A stretch of 64,000 bases of DNA. Source: Mesorhizobium loti. Lineage in GTDB: Bacteria > Pseudomonadota > Alphaproteobacteria > Rhizobiales > Rhizobiaceae. The stretch's first letter is position 1. Each line of letters starts with the position of its first letter. The stretch is from NCBI RefSeq assembly GCF_001510895.1, contig NZ_LPWA01000035.1, positions 1-64,000 of the forward strand. Reading direction: 5' to 3'. Of the stretch, positions 1 through 11,106 are shown in pieces. The translations under genes were made by a program, and so were the position numbers. The notes beneath the pieces were generated by a model. That model ran no database searches. It was not told the origin of the DNA and saw only the letters and a list, made by a program, of their open reading frames with translations.

Positions 1-196
1 CGCCAGAAAGCTGCTCGTCATTCTCAATGCAAAAGCACGCGATGCGCGAAGCGAGTTCGCAAATGCAACTTGACACCTCAGATAGTCGCTCATTGCCCTG
101 CCGGGCATTTCTCCCCGTATAGTGACGGGGAGAAAGATGCTCTCGCCGCCGCTTTCGCCAATTTGCCAGCGTCGCGCGAAGATCTGAGACGCCCGA
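1..196. other. Non-coding edge with partial repeat
   Basis: I see no credible gene here. Positions about 108-135 hold a short inverted repeat around CTCCCC/GGGGAG. Positions about 150-175 (CGCCGCCGCTTTCGCCAAT and following) closely resemble the centre of the larger palindromic element at 32351-32508, so this looks like a degenerate or partial copy of that repeat. Confidence 0.4.
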
Positions 197-1009
197 TCAA
201 GCCTTGCCGGGAACGGTCCTGATCACCGTGCCCCACGGGTCTTCCCGTGTCGACTCGGCCTTCACATTGTCCGAGCGCATCTCGACCCAGGCGAGGCCAG
301 AGCGAGAGGGGTCGCGGCGGCCGGCGCCGGCGCTATGCCAGGCATTGGCGCCGATATGGTGATGGTAGTGGCCCGACGACAGGAACACCGCCTGGCCGCC
401 ATATTTGGCCACCGTATCGAAGCCGAATTCGTCATGCCACCAAGCCTCGGCATCCTCCGGACGACCGACGCGCAGATGGACATGGCCGACGATGGTGTTC
501 TCCGGCGCGCCGTGCCAGCCGGCGTCGCCCGTCGGCACGCTGGCCACAACGGCGGGCAGGTTCAATCGCTCGGTCGCCATGGCTATTTTGTCGCCATTCC
601 ATTTCCAATCCTGCGGACGACGGTCGGCATAGATCTCGATGCCGTTGCCCTCTGGGTCAGTCAGATAAAGCGCCTCGCTGACCAGATGATCCGACGCGCC
701 TTCGATGCCGATCCTGTTGGTGGCGGCATGGTTGATCCAGCGGCCGAGATCGGCGCGCGACGGCAAAAGGAAAGCCGTATGGAACAGGCCGGCGCTGCGC
801 GGATCGTCAGGCTTGGCCGAGGGGTCCTGCTCCAGCACCATCAGCGGACGGTTGGCGGCGCCGAGCGTGATCGCGCCATCGGCGCGGCTCAGTTCCTGCA
901 GGCCCACGACGGCACGGTAATAGGCGGCAAGGCTTTCGGCGTCGCGCGCCTTCAATCCGACACGCGAAACGCTGACCGGCGTAGTCGCGGCAAAAGGCAG
1001 TTCGCTCAT
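197..1009 (-). CDS. VOC family protein, catechol-2,3-dioxygenase (CatE)-like
   Basis: 270 aa with two vicinal-oxygen-chelate modules. The first covers about residues 12-125 and ends in the typical YLTDPEGNGIEIYADR strand. The second, about 170-260, opens with GHVHLRV and includes GHYHHHIGAN. Two-module proteins of this shape are extradiol ring-cleaving dioxygenases or related metalloenzymes; candidate metal ligands are the His of the HTAF and GHVHL strands and the Glu of GIEIY. I chose the ATG at 1009 because GGAGAG lies just upstream on the minus strand and the region before it is not VOC-like. It is divergent from the serine hydrolase at 1210. The family call is firm; the substrate is unknown. 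Confidence 0.85.
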   Translation of the reverse strand: MSELPFAATTPVSVSRVGLKARDAESLAAYYRAVVGLQELSRADGAITLGAANRPLMVLEQDPSAKPDDPRSAGLFHTAFLLPSRADLGRWINHAATNRIGIEGASDHLVSEALYLTDPEGNGIEIYADRRPQDWKWNGDKIAMATERLNLPAVVASVPTGDAGWHGAPENTIVGHVHLRVGRPEDAEAWWHDEFGFDTVAKYGGQAVFLSSGHYHHHIGANAWHSAGAGRRDPSRSGLAWVEMRSDNVKAESTREDPWGTVIRTVPGKA

Positions 1010-1209
1010 CAAACTCTCCGTTCGGGACGCCGACCTCGCCAGAGAGCGGTCGCGCCAGCTTTTATTAGTCGTTCCTGTTTCTTCCTCAGATCGTCGATTG
1101 TGATCGTTCACACAAGATGGAAAGAATCGAACACGTTGTTCACATTTGTGATCTGCTGCATCCCATTGGCATGGTTGCATGAGACAAGGCCGCTCGCTAC
1201 ATCCGCGCC

Positions 1210-1728
1210 ATGAAAGTCAAGGACGCAGATATTCTCATTGTGCCGGGCTACACCAATTCCGGCCCCGAGCACTGGCAGACCCGCTGGCAGTCGAAGCTAT
1301 CGACGGCGCGCAGGGTGGAGCAGGCAGAGTGGTCGAAGCCGGTGCGTGGGGACTGGACGGCAAGCGTGGCGAAGGCCGTCAACGAGGCCGAGCGGCCCGT
1401 CGTGATCGTCGCGCATTCGCTGGGCGTGGCGGCGGCGGTGCAGGCCATTCCGCAATTCGAGAAGCCGATCGCCGGAGCCTTTTTCGTGGCGCCGCCCGAC
1501 GTCGCCAACCCGGAGATCAGGCCCAGGCATCTGATGACCTTCGGCCCCTATGCGCGCGAGCCCCTGCCCTTTCCGTCGATCGTGATCGCCAGCCGTAACG
1601 ATCCGTTCTGCGCTTTCGACGTCGCCGAGGACATCGCCGCCGCCTGGGGGTCGCTGTTCATCGACGCCGGCGAGGCCGGCCATCTTAATGCGGATTCAGG
1701 CTTCGGCCCCTGGCCTGAGGCTCTATGA
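1210..1728 (+). CDS. RBBP9/YdeN-type alpha/beta serine hydrolase
   Basis: 172 aa, the usual size for this small single-domain hydrolase family. It starts with a beta strand (ILIVPGYTNSGPEHWQTRW) typical of RBBP9/YdeN proteins. The nucleophile elbow is VIVAHSLGV, giving the catalytic Ser. The acid is probably the Asp in ASRNDPFC, and the His is in the GEAGHLN loop near the C terminus. Physiological substrates of bacterial members are mostly unknown. It stands alone, divergent from the VOC gene and convergent with the aldolase at 1786. The ribosome binding site before 1210 is weak, but no better start is present. Confidence 0.85.
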   Translation: MKVKDADILIVPGYTNSGPEHWQTRWQSKLSTARRVEQAEWSKPVRGDWTASVAKAVNEAERPVVIVAHSLGVAAAVQAIPQFEKPIAGAFFVAPPDVANPEIRPRHLMTFGPYAREPLPFPSIVIASRNDPFCAFDVAEDIAAAWGSLFIDAGEAGHLNADSGFGPWPEAL

Positions 1729-1785
1729 CCTTCGCCAAGTTCCTGACGGAACTGAAAGAACCCTGAAACTGGCCAGTGCTGCGCC

Positions 1786-2559
1786 TCAGGCGCCGATGGA
1801 ATCCCGCATGCTTTTCAACAGCGTCTTGGCGCCGAGCGAGATCAGCGTGTGGTCCGAGCCCATGGCGAGCAGCCGATAGCCCATCGACACGACGCGCCCG
1901 GCAACGGCCGGCTCGATGACGTAGATCGCGGCATGCTTGCCGGCCTTGCGCGTCCGTTCTGCGATCGAGGCGACCGTCTCCATCATGCTTTCCAGCGTCG
2001 AATTGACGGTGGTGCCGTTCGACCAGGCGATCGAGAAATCCGACGGGCCGACAAAGATGCCGTCGATGCCGGGTGTGTCGAGGATGCCGTCGAGGGCCTC
2101 GAAGGCCGCTCGCGTCTCGACCATGGCAAAGGCCATGGTACGCTGGTTCGAGTCGCGCAGCCATTCGGCATGGTCGCCCTTGCCGTGGCGCGGGAAGGCA
2201 TAGGTCGGGCCCCAGGAACGCTCGCCCATCGGCGGATATTTCATCGCGGCGGCGAACTGCCTGGCATCGGCGACGGAATTCACCATCGGCGCAATCACCG
2301 CCTCGGCGCCGAAATCGAGCGCGCGGCTCGCCATGTCGAAGCGGCCAACCGGAACGCGCACCAGCGCCGGCTTGTTGGCGGCCAGCACCGGCACCAGGCC
2401 GCGCAGCACGCTGTCCTCATGATGGCCGCCATGCTGCATGTCGAGGGTGACGGCATCAAAACCCTGCTTGGCGATGATTTCGACCGTCAGCGCGTCCGGC
2501 ACGCCGGACCAGGCGGTGAACAGCGTTTCGTCGGCAGCCAGGCGGGATTTGAGCGACAT
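1786..2559 (-). CDS. HpcH/HpaI family aldolase
   Basis: 257 aa class II (metal-dependent) pyruvate aldolase of the HpcH/HpaI family, which cleaves 4-hydroxy-2-oxo acids to pyruvate or a related keto acid plus an aldehyde. Visible family motifs are VTLDMQHG, ALVRVP, GAEAVIAPMV and KYPPMGERSWGP. Metal and substrate contacts are in MVETRAAFEAL (Glu) and IFVGPSDFS (Asp). The ATG at 2559 has GGAAAG just upstream and fits the family N terminus better than a start seven codons earlier. Close relatives act on 2-keto-3-deoxy-sugar acids or 4-hydroxy-2-oxoheptanedioate; the sequence does not settle which. No pathway partner is adjacent. Confidence 0.88.
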   Translation of the reverse strand: MSLKSRLAADETLFTAWSGVPDALTVEIIAKQGFDAVTLDMQHGGHHEDSVLRGLVPVLAANKPALVRVPVGRFDMASRALDFGAEAVIAPMVNSVADARQFAAAMKYPPMGERSWGPTYAFPRHGKGDHAEWLRDSNQRTMAFAMVETRAAFEALDGILDTPGIDGIFVGPSDFSIAWSNGTTVNSTLESMMETVASIAERTRKAGKHAAIYVIEPAVAGRVVSMGYRLLAMGSDHTLISLGAKTLLKSMRDSIGA

Positions 2560-2610
2560 CGGAACTTTCCTTGTTAACAATCCGTAGTTTCAGCCGGAAA
2601 CGGCGGCAAG

Positions 2611-2643
2611 GCAAAGAAAAACCGCCCGGTTAAGTCGGGCGGT
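2611..2643 (-). terminator. Rho-independent terminator of the zeta-subunit gene
   Basis: Stem ACCGCCCG (2621-2628) pairs with CGGGCGGT (2636-2643) around a 7-nt loop. On the minus strand the stem is followed by a run of T (TTTTTCTTT, 2620-2612). It lies downstream of the gene at 2716-3036. Confidence 0.75.
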
Positions 2644-2658
2644 CGATTGGTCCAGCTA

Positions 2659-2707
2659 GAGCATGATGCCGAAAAGTGTGAAGCGGTTTTCGGACGACAT
2701 CATGCTC
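2659..2707. repeat. Palindromic intergenic repeat, GAGCATGATG type
   Basis: Outer arms GAGCATGATG (2659-2668) and CATCATGCTC (2698-2707) are a perfect 10-bp inverted repeat. Nested inside, CCGAAAA (2669-2675) pairs with TTTTCGG (2687-2693). A diverged copy lies at about 55603-55690. The type resembles short dispersed palindromes common between genes in rhizobia. Confidence 0.75.
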
Positions 2708-2715
2708 ATAAAGAC

Positions 2716-3036
2716 TTAGGCGTTCTTGATCTGCTCGATCGCCTGCGCCATCAGCTCGTCCATGGTGCGGCGGATCTGATGATCCGACTGGTTGACGCCG
2801 GCCGCGTCGAAATCCTTGCGGATCTTGCGGAAGACGTCGTGATCGCCGGCTTCCTCGATATCCGAGACGACCACTTGCTTGGCGTAGGCCTCGGCATCGG
2901 CGCCGGTTTTGCCAAGCTTTTCGGCGGCCCAGAGGCCGAGCGCCCGGTTGCGGCGCGCCGAGGCCTTGAAGCGAAGCTCTTCGTCGAAGACGAATTTGCG
3001 CTCGAAGCCCTCTTCGCGGTCTTTCATGCTGCTCAT
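2716..3036 (-). CDS. F1Fo-ATP synthase zeta subunit (DUF1476)
   Basis: 106 aa, the usual length for DUF1476 (ATPase inhibitor subunit zeta). In Paracoccus denitrificans this protein binds F1 and blocks ATP hydrolysis. Recognisable features are the N-terminal inhibitory stretch (MSSMKDREEGFERKF), the helix KASARRNRALGLWAAEKLGKTG and a C-terminal helical bundle ending in MDELMAQAIEQIKNA. The start at 3036 has GGAGGG seven bases upstream. It is a single-gene unit with its own terminator, divergent from purC; the ATP synthase operon is not in the window. The much longer frame that continues across purC is an artefact of high GC. Confidence 0.88.
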   Translation of the reverse strand: MSSMKDREEGFERKFVFDEELRFKASARRNRALGLWAAEKLGKTGADAEAYAKQVVVSDIEEAGDHDVFRKIRKDFDAAGVNQSDHQIRRTMDELMAQAIEQIKNA

Positions 3037-3312
3037 GACGTCCCTCCGGTCAATCCGATTCGCTTGGCGATGAATATGTGTACTGGCCAAGCACAAACCA
3101 AAAGGTCGCGGGCCGGTCAATATGCTTGATCGTATGCTGCGCTGCGGCATTTCGGTCCCGAAACCGGTTGATCGGCAGGATTTGCCGATTGAGCAAACAT
3201 TACGATTGCTATAGACACCGGCATTGAACGCTACCGTCGCCACAACTAATTTAGGCAGACGGACAGGAACTGGTCGCTTGCCGCCTGCCCGCCAATCCAG
3301 AGAAAAAATCAG

Positions 3313-4107
3313 ATGAAAAATCGCCGCCGCATTTACGAAGGCAAGGCCAAGATCCTCTATGAAGGACCTGAGCCGGGAACGCTGATTCAATTCTTCAAGG
3401 ACGACGCCACCGCCTTCAACAAGAAAAAGCACGAGGTGGTCGACGGCAAGGGCGTGCTCAACAACCGCATTTCCGAGCACATCTTCAACCACCTCAATCG
3501 GATGGGCATCCCGACCCATTTCATCCGCCGGCTCAATATGCGTGAGCAGCTGATCAAGGAAGTCGAGATCATCCCGCTCGAAGTGGTGGTGCGCAACGTC
3601 GCCGCCGGCTCGCTGGCGAAGCGCCTCGGCATCGAGGAAGGCACGGTGCTGCCGCGCTCGATCATCGAATTCTATTACAAGGCCGATGCGCTGGACGACC
3701 CGATGGTGTCGGAAGAGCACATTACCGCCTTCGGCTGGGCAAGCCCGCAGGAAATCGACGACATCATGGCTTTGGCCATCCGCGTCAACGACTTCCTCTC
3801 CGGCCTGTTCCTCGGCGTCGGCATTCAGCTTGTCGACTTCAAGATCGAATGCGGCCGCCTGTTCGAGGGCGACATGATGCGCATTGTCGTCGCCGACGAG
3901 ATCTCGCCGGATTCCTGCCGGCTGTGGGATGTCGCCACGCAGGACAAGCTCGACAAGGACCGTTTCCGCCGCGACATGGGCGGGCTGGTCGAGGCTTACC
4001 AGGAAGTCGCCCGCCGGCTCGGCATCATGAACGAGAACGAGCCGCCGCGCCCGACCGGTCCGGTGCTCGTCGCCTCCTCCGAGCCGTCGAAGGGCACGAA
4101 ACACTGA
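3313..4107 (+). CDS. purC: Phosphoribosylaminoimidazole-succinocarboxamide synthase
   Basis: 264 aa SAICAR synthetase, which ligates aspartate to CAIR using ATP in purine synthesis. It begins with the diagnostic [19 protein letters not shown] nucleotide-binding strand. Further family motifs are FKDDATAFN, the [11 protein letters not shown] loop, [21 protein letters not shown] and the aspartate-site segment VDFKIECGR followed by [12 protein letters not shown]. Length is normal. It leads an operon purC-purS-(small gene)-purQ. About 275 bp of non-coding sequence precede it, with a possible -10 element TATAGA near 3210. Confidence 0.98.
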   Translation: MKNRRRIYEGKAKILYEGPEPGTLIQFFKDDATAFNKKKHEVVDGKGVLNNRISEHIFNHLNRMGIPTHFIRRLNMREQLIKEVEIIPLEVVVRNVAAGSLAKRLGIEEGTVLPRSIIEFYYKADALDDPMVSEEHITAFGWASPQEIDDIMALAIRVNDFLSGLFLGVGIQLVDFKIECGRLFEGDMMRIVVADEISPDSCRLWDVATQDKLDKDRFRRDMGGLVEAYQEVARRLGIMNENEPPRPTGPVLVASSEPSKGTKH

Positions 4108-4169
4108 TTACAAGCGGCCTGCCGGCAAGGCAGGTCCGCCGCCGCATTGCCGATCATCCAGGAGTATCG

Positions 4170-4409
4170 ATGAAAGCCCGCATCACTGTCACCCTCAAGA
4201 ACGGCGTTCTCGACCCGCAGGGCAAGGCGATCGAGCACGCCCTCTCAGGTCTGGGCTTCGACGGCGTCGGCCAGGTGCGTCAGGGCAAAGTGTTCGACAT
4301 CGAGCTCACCGGAACCGACAAGGCCAAGGCCGAAGCCGACCTCAAGGCCATGTGCGACAAGCTTCTGGCCAACACGGTGATTGAGAACTATAGTGTGGCC
4401 ATAACCTGA
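4170..4409 (+). CDS. purS: Phosphoribosylformylglycinamidine synthase subunit PurS
   Basis: 79 aa, standard size for PurS, the small structural subunit that joins PurQ and PurL in the three-part FGAM synthase. The N-terminal strand KARITVTLKNGVLDPQGKAIEHAL and the central GQGK-like VRQGKVFDIEL are diagnostic. The start at 4170 follows a GGAG site at 4161. It lies 62 bp after purC and 20 bp before a small coiled-coil gene that separates it from purQ. Confidence 0.96.
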   Translation: MKARITVTLKNGVLDPQGKAIEHALSGLGFDGVGQVRQGKVFDIELTGTDKAKAEADLKAMCDKLLANTVIENYSVAIT

Positions 4410-4429
4410 GGTTGCACCCGGAGAGGCTT

Positions 4430-4672
4430 ATGGAGGAAGTCACAAGCGAGCAGATTTACGGGCTTTTGAAGCGCGTAGACCAGCAGCTTGGTGAGCTTTC
4501 CAAGGACTTTTCGGAAGTCAAATCCGAACTTGGCTCGATCCGCGGGCACATAATTGCAACCGAGCATGATTTGAAGAATATCTATCGTGTGATGACTCGC
4601 CAGAACGCGAGCCTTGAGCGCATAGAACGACGCCTTGTCTCTAACCAATCCGCTGAAGCCCAAAGGCCTTAG
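4430..4672 (+). CDS. Small coiled-coil protein inside the pur operon, unknown function
   Basis: 80 aa, not assigned to a family. It is predicted almost entirely helical with heptad-like spacing ([20 protein letters not shown], then [10 protein letters not shown] and LERIERRL), so it may form a coiled-coil dimer. No signal peptide or membrane segment is seen. ATG 4430 is preceded by GAGAGG; a TTG at 4412 is an alternative. It sits between purS and purQ, 7 bp before the purQ start, so it should be co-transcribed and possibly translationally coupled. GC is about 51% by my count against mid-60s % in the flanking pur genes, which suggests it arrived later. Confidence 0.7.
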   Translation: MEEVTSEQIYGLLKRVDQQLGELSKDFSEVKSELGSIRGHIIATEHDLKNIYRVMTRQNASLERIERRLVSNQSAEAQRP

Positions 4673-4679
4673 ATCTGCC

Positions 4680-5348
4680 ATGAAATCAGCCGTCGTCCTC
4701 CTGCCTGGCCTCAATCGCGACCGCGACATGATCGCGGCGCTGACCAAGATTTCCGGACAGGCGCCGGCGACCGTCTGGCAGACCGACACGGAAATCCCCG
4801 ATGTCGATTTGATCGCTGTCCCCGGCGGCTTCTCCTTCGGCGACTATCTGCGTTGCGGTGCAATCGCGGCGCGCATGCCCGTCATGCGGGCGGTCGCGGA
4901 AAAGGCCGCCAAGGGCGTGATGGTCATCGGCGTCTGCAACGGCTTCCAGATCCTGGTCGAAGCTGGGCTGCTGCCCGGCGCCCTGATGCGCAATTCATCG
5001 CTCAAATTCGTCTGCCGGCATGTGAAGCTGGAAATCGCCAACGCCAACACCATGTTCACCCGTCGCTATCAGCCGGGACAGATCATCCGCTCGCCGGTCG
5101 CGCATCATGACGGCAACTATTTCGCCGACGCCGAGACGCTTGCGCGCCTCGAAGGCGAAGGCCAGGTGGTGTTCCGCTATGCCGAGGGCACCAATCCCAA
5201 CGGCTCGATCAACGACATTGCCGGCATTGTCAGCGAGAAGGGCAATGTACTCGGCCTGATGCCGCATCCGGAGAACCTCATCGAGGCAGCGCATGGCGGC
5301 AGCGACGGCCGGGCGCTGTTCGAAGGCGCGCTCGGCATCGCCGCTTGA
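4680..5348 (+). CDS. purQ: Phosphoribosylformylglycinamidine synthase, glutaminase subunit
   Basis: 222 aa class I glutamine amidotransferase that supplies ammonia to PurL for FGAM formation. The catalytic triad is visible: nucleophile Cys86 in GVCNGFQ, with His196 and Glu198 in MPHPEN. The oxyanion region [14 protein letters not shown] is typical. ATG 4680 is the conserved family start ([10 protein letters not shown]); the in-frame upstream ATG at 4635 lies inside the preceding gene. A minor oddity is PGLNRDRD where PGSNCDRD is usual. Confidence 0.97.
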   Translation: MKSAVVLLPGLNRDRDMIAALTKISGQAPATVWQTDTEIPDVDLIAVPGGFSFGDYLRCGAIAARMPVMRAVAEKAAKGVMVIGVCNGFQILVEAGLLPGALMRNSSLKFVCRHVKLEIANANTMFTRRYQPGQIIRSPVAHHDGNYFADAETLARLEGEGQVVFRYAEGTNPNGSINDIAGIVSEKGNVLGLMPHPENLIEAAHGGSDGRALFEGALGIAA

Positions 5349-5406
5349 TCCTTTTCAGACAATTCCTTCAGAACAATTCCTTCAGACCAACCGGGGCGGC
5401 CTGACC

Positions 5407-5817
5407 ATGAGACTGACGATTGCTCGCCTTGCTCTCCTGGCCGCCGCCAGCCTCGCGCTCGCCTCTTGCCAGTCCGGCTCGAAGACCGCGCCCGCGCCGT
5501 CTGGCAAGAGCGCCTCGCTGCTTGCCATGGAGCAGGTCGCGATTGCCGCGCATAAATGCTGGATCGCCAGCAAGGACCCGGCCTTCAAAGCCTACCAGAT
5601 GGCCAATGAGCTCAATTCCTACAGCGGCACGCCGCGCTTCCTGCTGGTGCCAGCTAAGCATTATGGCGGCAAGCCGCTGCTGGTCGTGCAGGCGCAGGGC
5701 AGTTCCAGCAAGGTCGATGTGTTCGGCCCGCTGATGGCCGAACCGCTCGGCGCGCGCATCGGCTCCGACATTGCCCGCTGGCAGGCCGGCAATCCGTCCT
5801 GCGCCGCTGCCGCGTGA
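5407..5817 (+). CDS. Small lipoprotein, unknown function
   Basis: 136 aa with a type II signal peptide: basic start MRLTIAR, a hydrophobic alanine/leucine core and lipobox LASC, so Cys20 should be lipidated. The mature part begins with a short Ser/Pro/Lys linker followed by a compact domain of about 100 aa with two or three further Cys. I recognise no catalytic motif or family. It follows purQ by 58 bp and could be read through from the pur operon, but a functional link is not evident. The 7-bp gap to the next gene suggests the two are co-expressed. Confidence 0.75.
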   Translation: MRLTIARLALLAAASLALASCQSGSKTAPAPSGKSASLLAMEQVAIAAHKCWIASKDPAFKAYQMANELNSYSGTPRFLLVPAKHYGGKPLLVVQAQGSSSKVDVFGPLMAEPLGARIGSDIARWQAGNPSCAAAA

Positions 5818-5824
5818 ACTCGGC

Positions 5825-6460
5825 ATGGGCCGGTTCCTGCAGATCGCGGGATTGGTCATCGGCGTCACAGCGCTTGTCCTGCAATTCGCCGCCACCCTAC
5901 CGTGGGCGATGGCGGCCGGCCGCAGCCTGCTGGGCTCGATCATCTTCTATTTCAGCTTCTTTACCGTTCTGACCAACGTCGCCGCTGTGATGGTCCACGC
6001 TTCCTTGGTCTCTCCCGCCGGTTATGCCTGGTTTCCGGCCTTTGCCCGACCGCGCGTGCGAGCGGGCGTCGCGGTCGCCATAACCCTGGTCTTCATCATC
6101 TACCGGACGGTCCTGGCGCAGCTGTGGCAGCCGCAGGGCCTGTTCCTGTTCTCCGATATCCTGCTCCACTACGTGGCACCGCCGATTTTCGTGCTGTGGT
6201 GGCTGATAGCTGGAGCTGACGGCAGCACGCGCTGGCGCGACATTTCCTGGTGGATGATCTATCCGCTGGCCTATCTCGCCTATGCGCTGATACGGGCGCC
6301 ATTCGCCGGCGAAGTGCCCTACCCCTTCCTCGACGTGGCCAAGAACGGTGCGATCAGCGTCGCCATATGGTCGCTGGGCCTCACCGTCCTGTTTGCCGGA
6401 TTGGGCGTCATCGCCGTGCTTGCCGATCACGGCGTCGCGCAGCTGCGGAAAACCCGGTAG
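5825..6460 (+). CDS. Pr6Pr family integral membrane protein
   Basis: 211 aa with about six hydrophobic segments. The first runs from FLQIAGLVIGVTALVLQFA and the last near LGLTVLFAGLGVIAVLA. Family-like features are FYFSFFTVLTNVAAV in helix 2, FIIYRTVLAQ in helix 3 and HYVAPPIFVLWWLIAG in helix 4, as in Pr6Pr (FAR-17a/AIG1-like) proteins, whose biochemical role in bacteria is unknown. The start at 5825 fits the first membrane helix; an ATG at 5771 would overlap the lipoprotein gene. Confidence 0.75.
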   Translation: MGRFLQIAGLVIGVTALVLQFAATLPWAMAAGRSLLGSIIFYFSFFTVLTNVAAVMVHASLVSPAGYAWFPAFARPRVRAGVAVAITLVFIIYRTVLAQLWQPQGLFLFSDILLHYVAPPIFVLWWLIAGADGSTRWRDISWWMIYPLAYLAYALIRAPFAGEVPYPFLDVAKNGAISVAIWSLGLTVLFAGLGVIAVLADHGVAQLRKTR

Positions 6461-6463
6461 CGG

Positions 6464-6706
6464 TCACTCCCAGAACGGCCTGATGCCTTCGTGGTGAGCG
6501 TCGCAGCGCGAGATACCGATATCCTTGAGTTGCTCGTCGGTCATCTCCAGCAGCGCAAGGCGCCCGCGACGGCGCTCCAGCATCCGCCCGATCTGCCCTG
6601 TGATGGAACGAAGCACAAGCGCCAGCCGGCCGATGAAGCCGCGCCGAACCGACGAATGGCCATACAATTCAGCGCCGTCGCGATGGAATGCATCAATTGT
6701 ATTCAT
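6464..6706 (-). CDS. DUF1127 domain protein
   Basis: 80 aa with a DUF1127 motif at the C terminus: RRRGRLALLEMTDEQLKDIGISRCDAHHEGIRPFWE region. These small Arg-rich helical proteins are abundant in alphaproteobacteria; some affect RNA turnover or phosphate and oxidative-stress responses. ATG 6706 gives the usual length; a longer start at 6802 would run into the divergent regulator. It is head-to-head with the MocR-type regulator at 6801, an arrangement that suggests the regulator may control it. Confidence 0.82.
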   Translation of the reverse strand: MNTIDAFHRDGAELYGHSSVRRGFIGRLALVLRSITGQIGRMLERRRGRLALLEMTDEQLKDIGISRCDAHHEGIRPFWE

Positions 6707-6800
6707 GTCTCGTTCTGCCAAACTGATGAATTGTACCCGTGCCACCCGCGATGTCATATCGATTGACTCATCGCGCGGTGCAATATAGAAAATTGTCACC
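6694..6800. promoter_or_regulatory. Divergent control region with AATTGT direct repeats
   Basis: Short direct repeats AATTGTACCC (6729-6738) and AATTGTCACC (6791-6800), with a related CAATTGTATTC at 6694-6704, lie between the DUF1127 and MocR-type genes. A possible promoter for the regulator is TTGACT (6763-6768) with TATAGA (6784-6789), although the spacer is only 15 bp. The repeats are candidate operators; this is inference. Confidence 0.35.
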
Positions 6801-8209
6801 ATGACAAATTGGCTCCCCGATCTCTCTTCTGGCTCAGGCCCCCTGTATCAGCGTCTTGCTGACAGCATTGAGTCAGATATCGACAAGGGCGTCATCGATG
6901 CCGGTACAAAACTGCCGCCGCAGCGCGACCTCGCCTATGACATCGGCACGACCGTCGGCACGGTCGGTCGCGCCTATCAGCTGTTGCGCGAACGTGGCTG
7001 GTGAGCGGCGAGGTTGGACGCGGCACCTATGTGCTCGCGCAGCGCTCCGAGAGCCCAAAGCCCGACTTGGAGCCCGCCGCGCTTGGCACCCGCCTCATCG
7101 ATGCCCCGGCGGGCAAGCTGCGCTTTGACAGCACCGCCGCGCCCGATGTCGGCCAGGGTGCGGTCATTGCCGAACTGCTGGCGCGGACGGCGCAGGAGCA
7201 TCCGCACGACATATCGAGCTACACTAGGGATTTTCCCGAACGCTGGTTCGAGGCCGGCAGCCGCTGGCTGGCGCGCAACTCCTTCCGGCCCTCGCCCGAT
7301 TCAATCGTGCCGACGCTTGGCACCCATGCCGCCGTGATGGCGGCGATCGCCGCGCTCACCATGCCCGGCGACTATGTCGTCTTCGAGCACCTTACCTATT
7401 CGCAGATCTCCCGAAGCGCCGGACTGATCGGGCGTCGCACGGCGCTGGTTTCGGCGGACGACGAGGGTCTCGATCCCGACGATTTCGAGCGCGTCTGCGC
7501 GCAGAAACACCCGAAGATGATGTTCGTGATGCCGACGGCGAAGAACCCGACGCTGGTGACGCTCTCGGCGGAACGGCGCCTCGCGATCGCGCGCATCGCG
7601 CGTGAATACAATGTCGCGGTGATCGAGGACGACCTCTATGGCGAATTGACCGACGATCTGACGCCGCTGCTTGCCGAATATGCGCCGGAGCGCACGATCG
7701 TTGCCGGCGGCTTGTCGAAATCGGTCGCGGCCGGTGTGCGTGGTGGCTGGCTGTCCTGCCCGCCTGCCTACCGCCACCGCATCCGCGTCGCCCACAAGAT
7801 GATGACCGGCGGCCTGCCTTTCCTGCTGGCGGAGGTCGGAACGAGGCTGGTGATGTCAGGCCAGGCCGGCGAGATCCGCACGCGCTGTATTGCTGAAATC
7901 CAGGCGCGTCTCCATGTTGTGCGCGAGACGCTGGCGGGTTTCGACTTCAAGACAAGGGACAATGTGCCCTTTGTCTGGCTGACCTTGCCGGATCCATGGC
8001 TGTCGGGCACCTTCAAGAATGCCTGCCTGGCGCAGGGCGTCTTGATCGACGACGAGGACGAGTTCAAGGCTGGTCGTTCCGAGCAGGTCTTCCACAGCGT
8101 CCGCTTCGGCGTGTCGCAACCCCGGCAGAGCCGGGATGTCGCCGGCGGCGTCGCGGTCATCCGCCGCCTGCTCGACGAAGGCCGCGCCGGCTACGACAGT
8201 TTTTCCTGA
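6801..8209 (+). CDS. MocR-type GntR/aminotransferase regulator, frame interrupted
   Basis: 469 aa once one base is restored near 6995-6998. The first part (6801-7004) is a GntR winged helix: GPLYQRLADSIESDI, KLPPQRDLA and GTVGRAYQLLRERG. It stops at a TGA. The second part resumes in the next frame as SGEVGRGTYV, the usual end of the wing, and continues with a fold-type I aminotransferase domain (PTAKNPT; PLP lysine in GGLSKSVAAGVRGGW). MocR proteins use PLP to sense amino-acid or vitamin ligands. The expected codons GGC-CTG-GTG read GGC-TGG-TGA, so one C is missing from CC. Whether this is a sequence error or a mutation cannot be told here. The target is unknown; the divergent DUF1127 gene is a candidate. 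Confidence 0.85.
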
Positions 8210-8353
8210 ACGCCCCGGCGCTGCCGGTTCGAGCATTCGCCGACGCAGCGGTTTTCCGGCGTTTTTCGTCATCCGGTGGGGTGTATCGCGCGAAAGCTTG
8301 CGATAAGAGGAGACTCGAAAAATCCCCTCTCCCACGGATACCAATCGCCGCTC

Positions 8354-10581
<2,228 letters not shown>

Positions 10582-10585
<4 letters not shown>

Positions 10586-11106
10586 CCAGATTGGCGGTCC
10601 GGGCGCTGCTTGCAGCCGTCTTCTGGCCGTCACTGTTCTTTTTCTGGTTTCTCGGCCCGTTCGTCTTTCTCTTGCTGTCGACGACCTCGAGCGAGGTTTG
10701 TCCGCGGCTCGAAACGCGGGGCGAGTTCCTTGCAGCGGCCAACGCAACACTCCCGATGCTGGCCGTTCAGAGCCTCGTCTATGCGGTTCCGATTCTGTGC
10801 CTGGTCCTTTGGGAGCGCCTTTTGCCGGAGCCGGCGCGGGCAAGGCATATCGTCACCTGCATCAAGCTCTTTGCCGTTACGATCGTCACCGGAGCGCTTT
10901 GGTCCTATGGCTCCTCGCTTATGGGCGATGGCTATGGCCAGCCGTTTTTCTCCCCGATGTGGCAATGGACCAGTTACTTGCCCATGGTCGGTATCGCGAT
11001 CAACATCCCGCTCTATGTGTTGACCTTCAGCCTCGGTCGCGCCTACTCGACGCGTGAGGACGTGCCCGCCGCCGACGCGGCTCATCCGGATCAGAACATG
11101 CCATGA
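10582..11106 (+). CDS. Four-helix membrane protein, unknown function
   Basis: 174 aa reading from a TTG that overlaps the purL stop codon, so translation is probably coupled to purL. Four hydrophobic segments are evident: residues about 8-33, 56-76, 92-112 and 133-153. The loops and the tail ([15 protein letters not shown]) are hydrophilic. No signature motif or family is recognised. The TTG start is the only one that uses the first membrane helix; a later ATG would delete it. Its role is unknown and a link to purine synthesis is not implied by the sequence. Confidence 0.65.

Noticed and set aside
6801..8209. Programmed frameshifting or a genuinely split MocR regulator
   Set aside because: No slippery heptamer or stimulatory structure is seen at 6996, and many unrelated genes in the window carry the same kind of one-base deletion.
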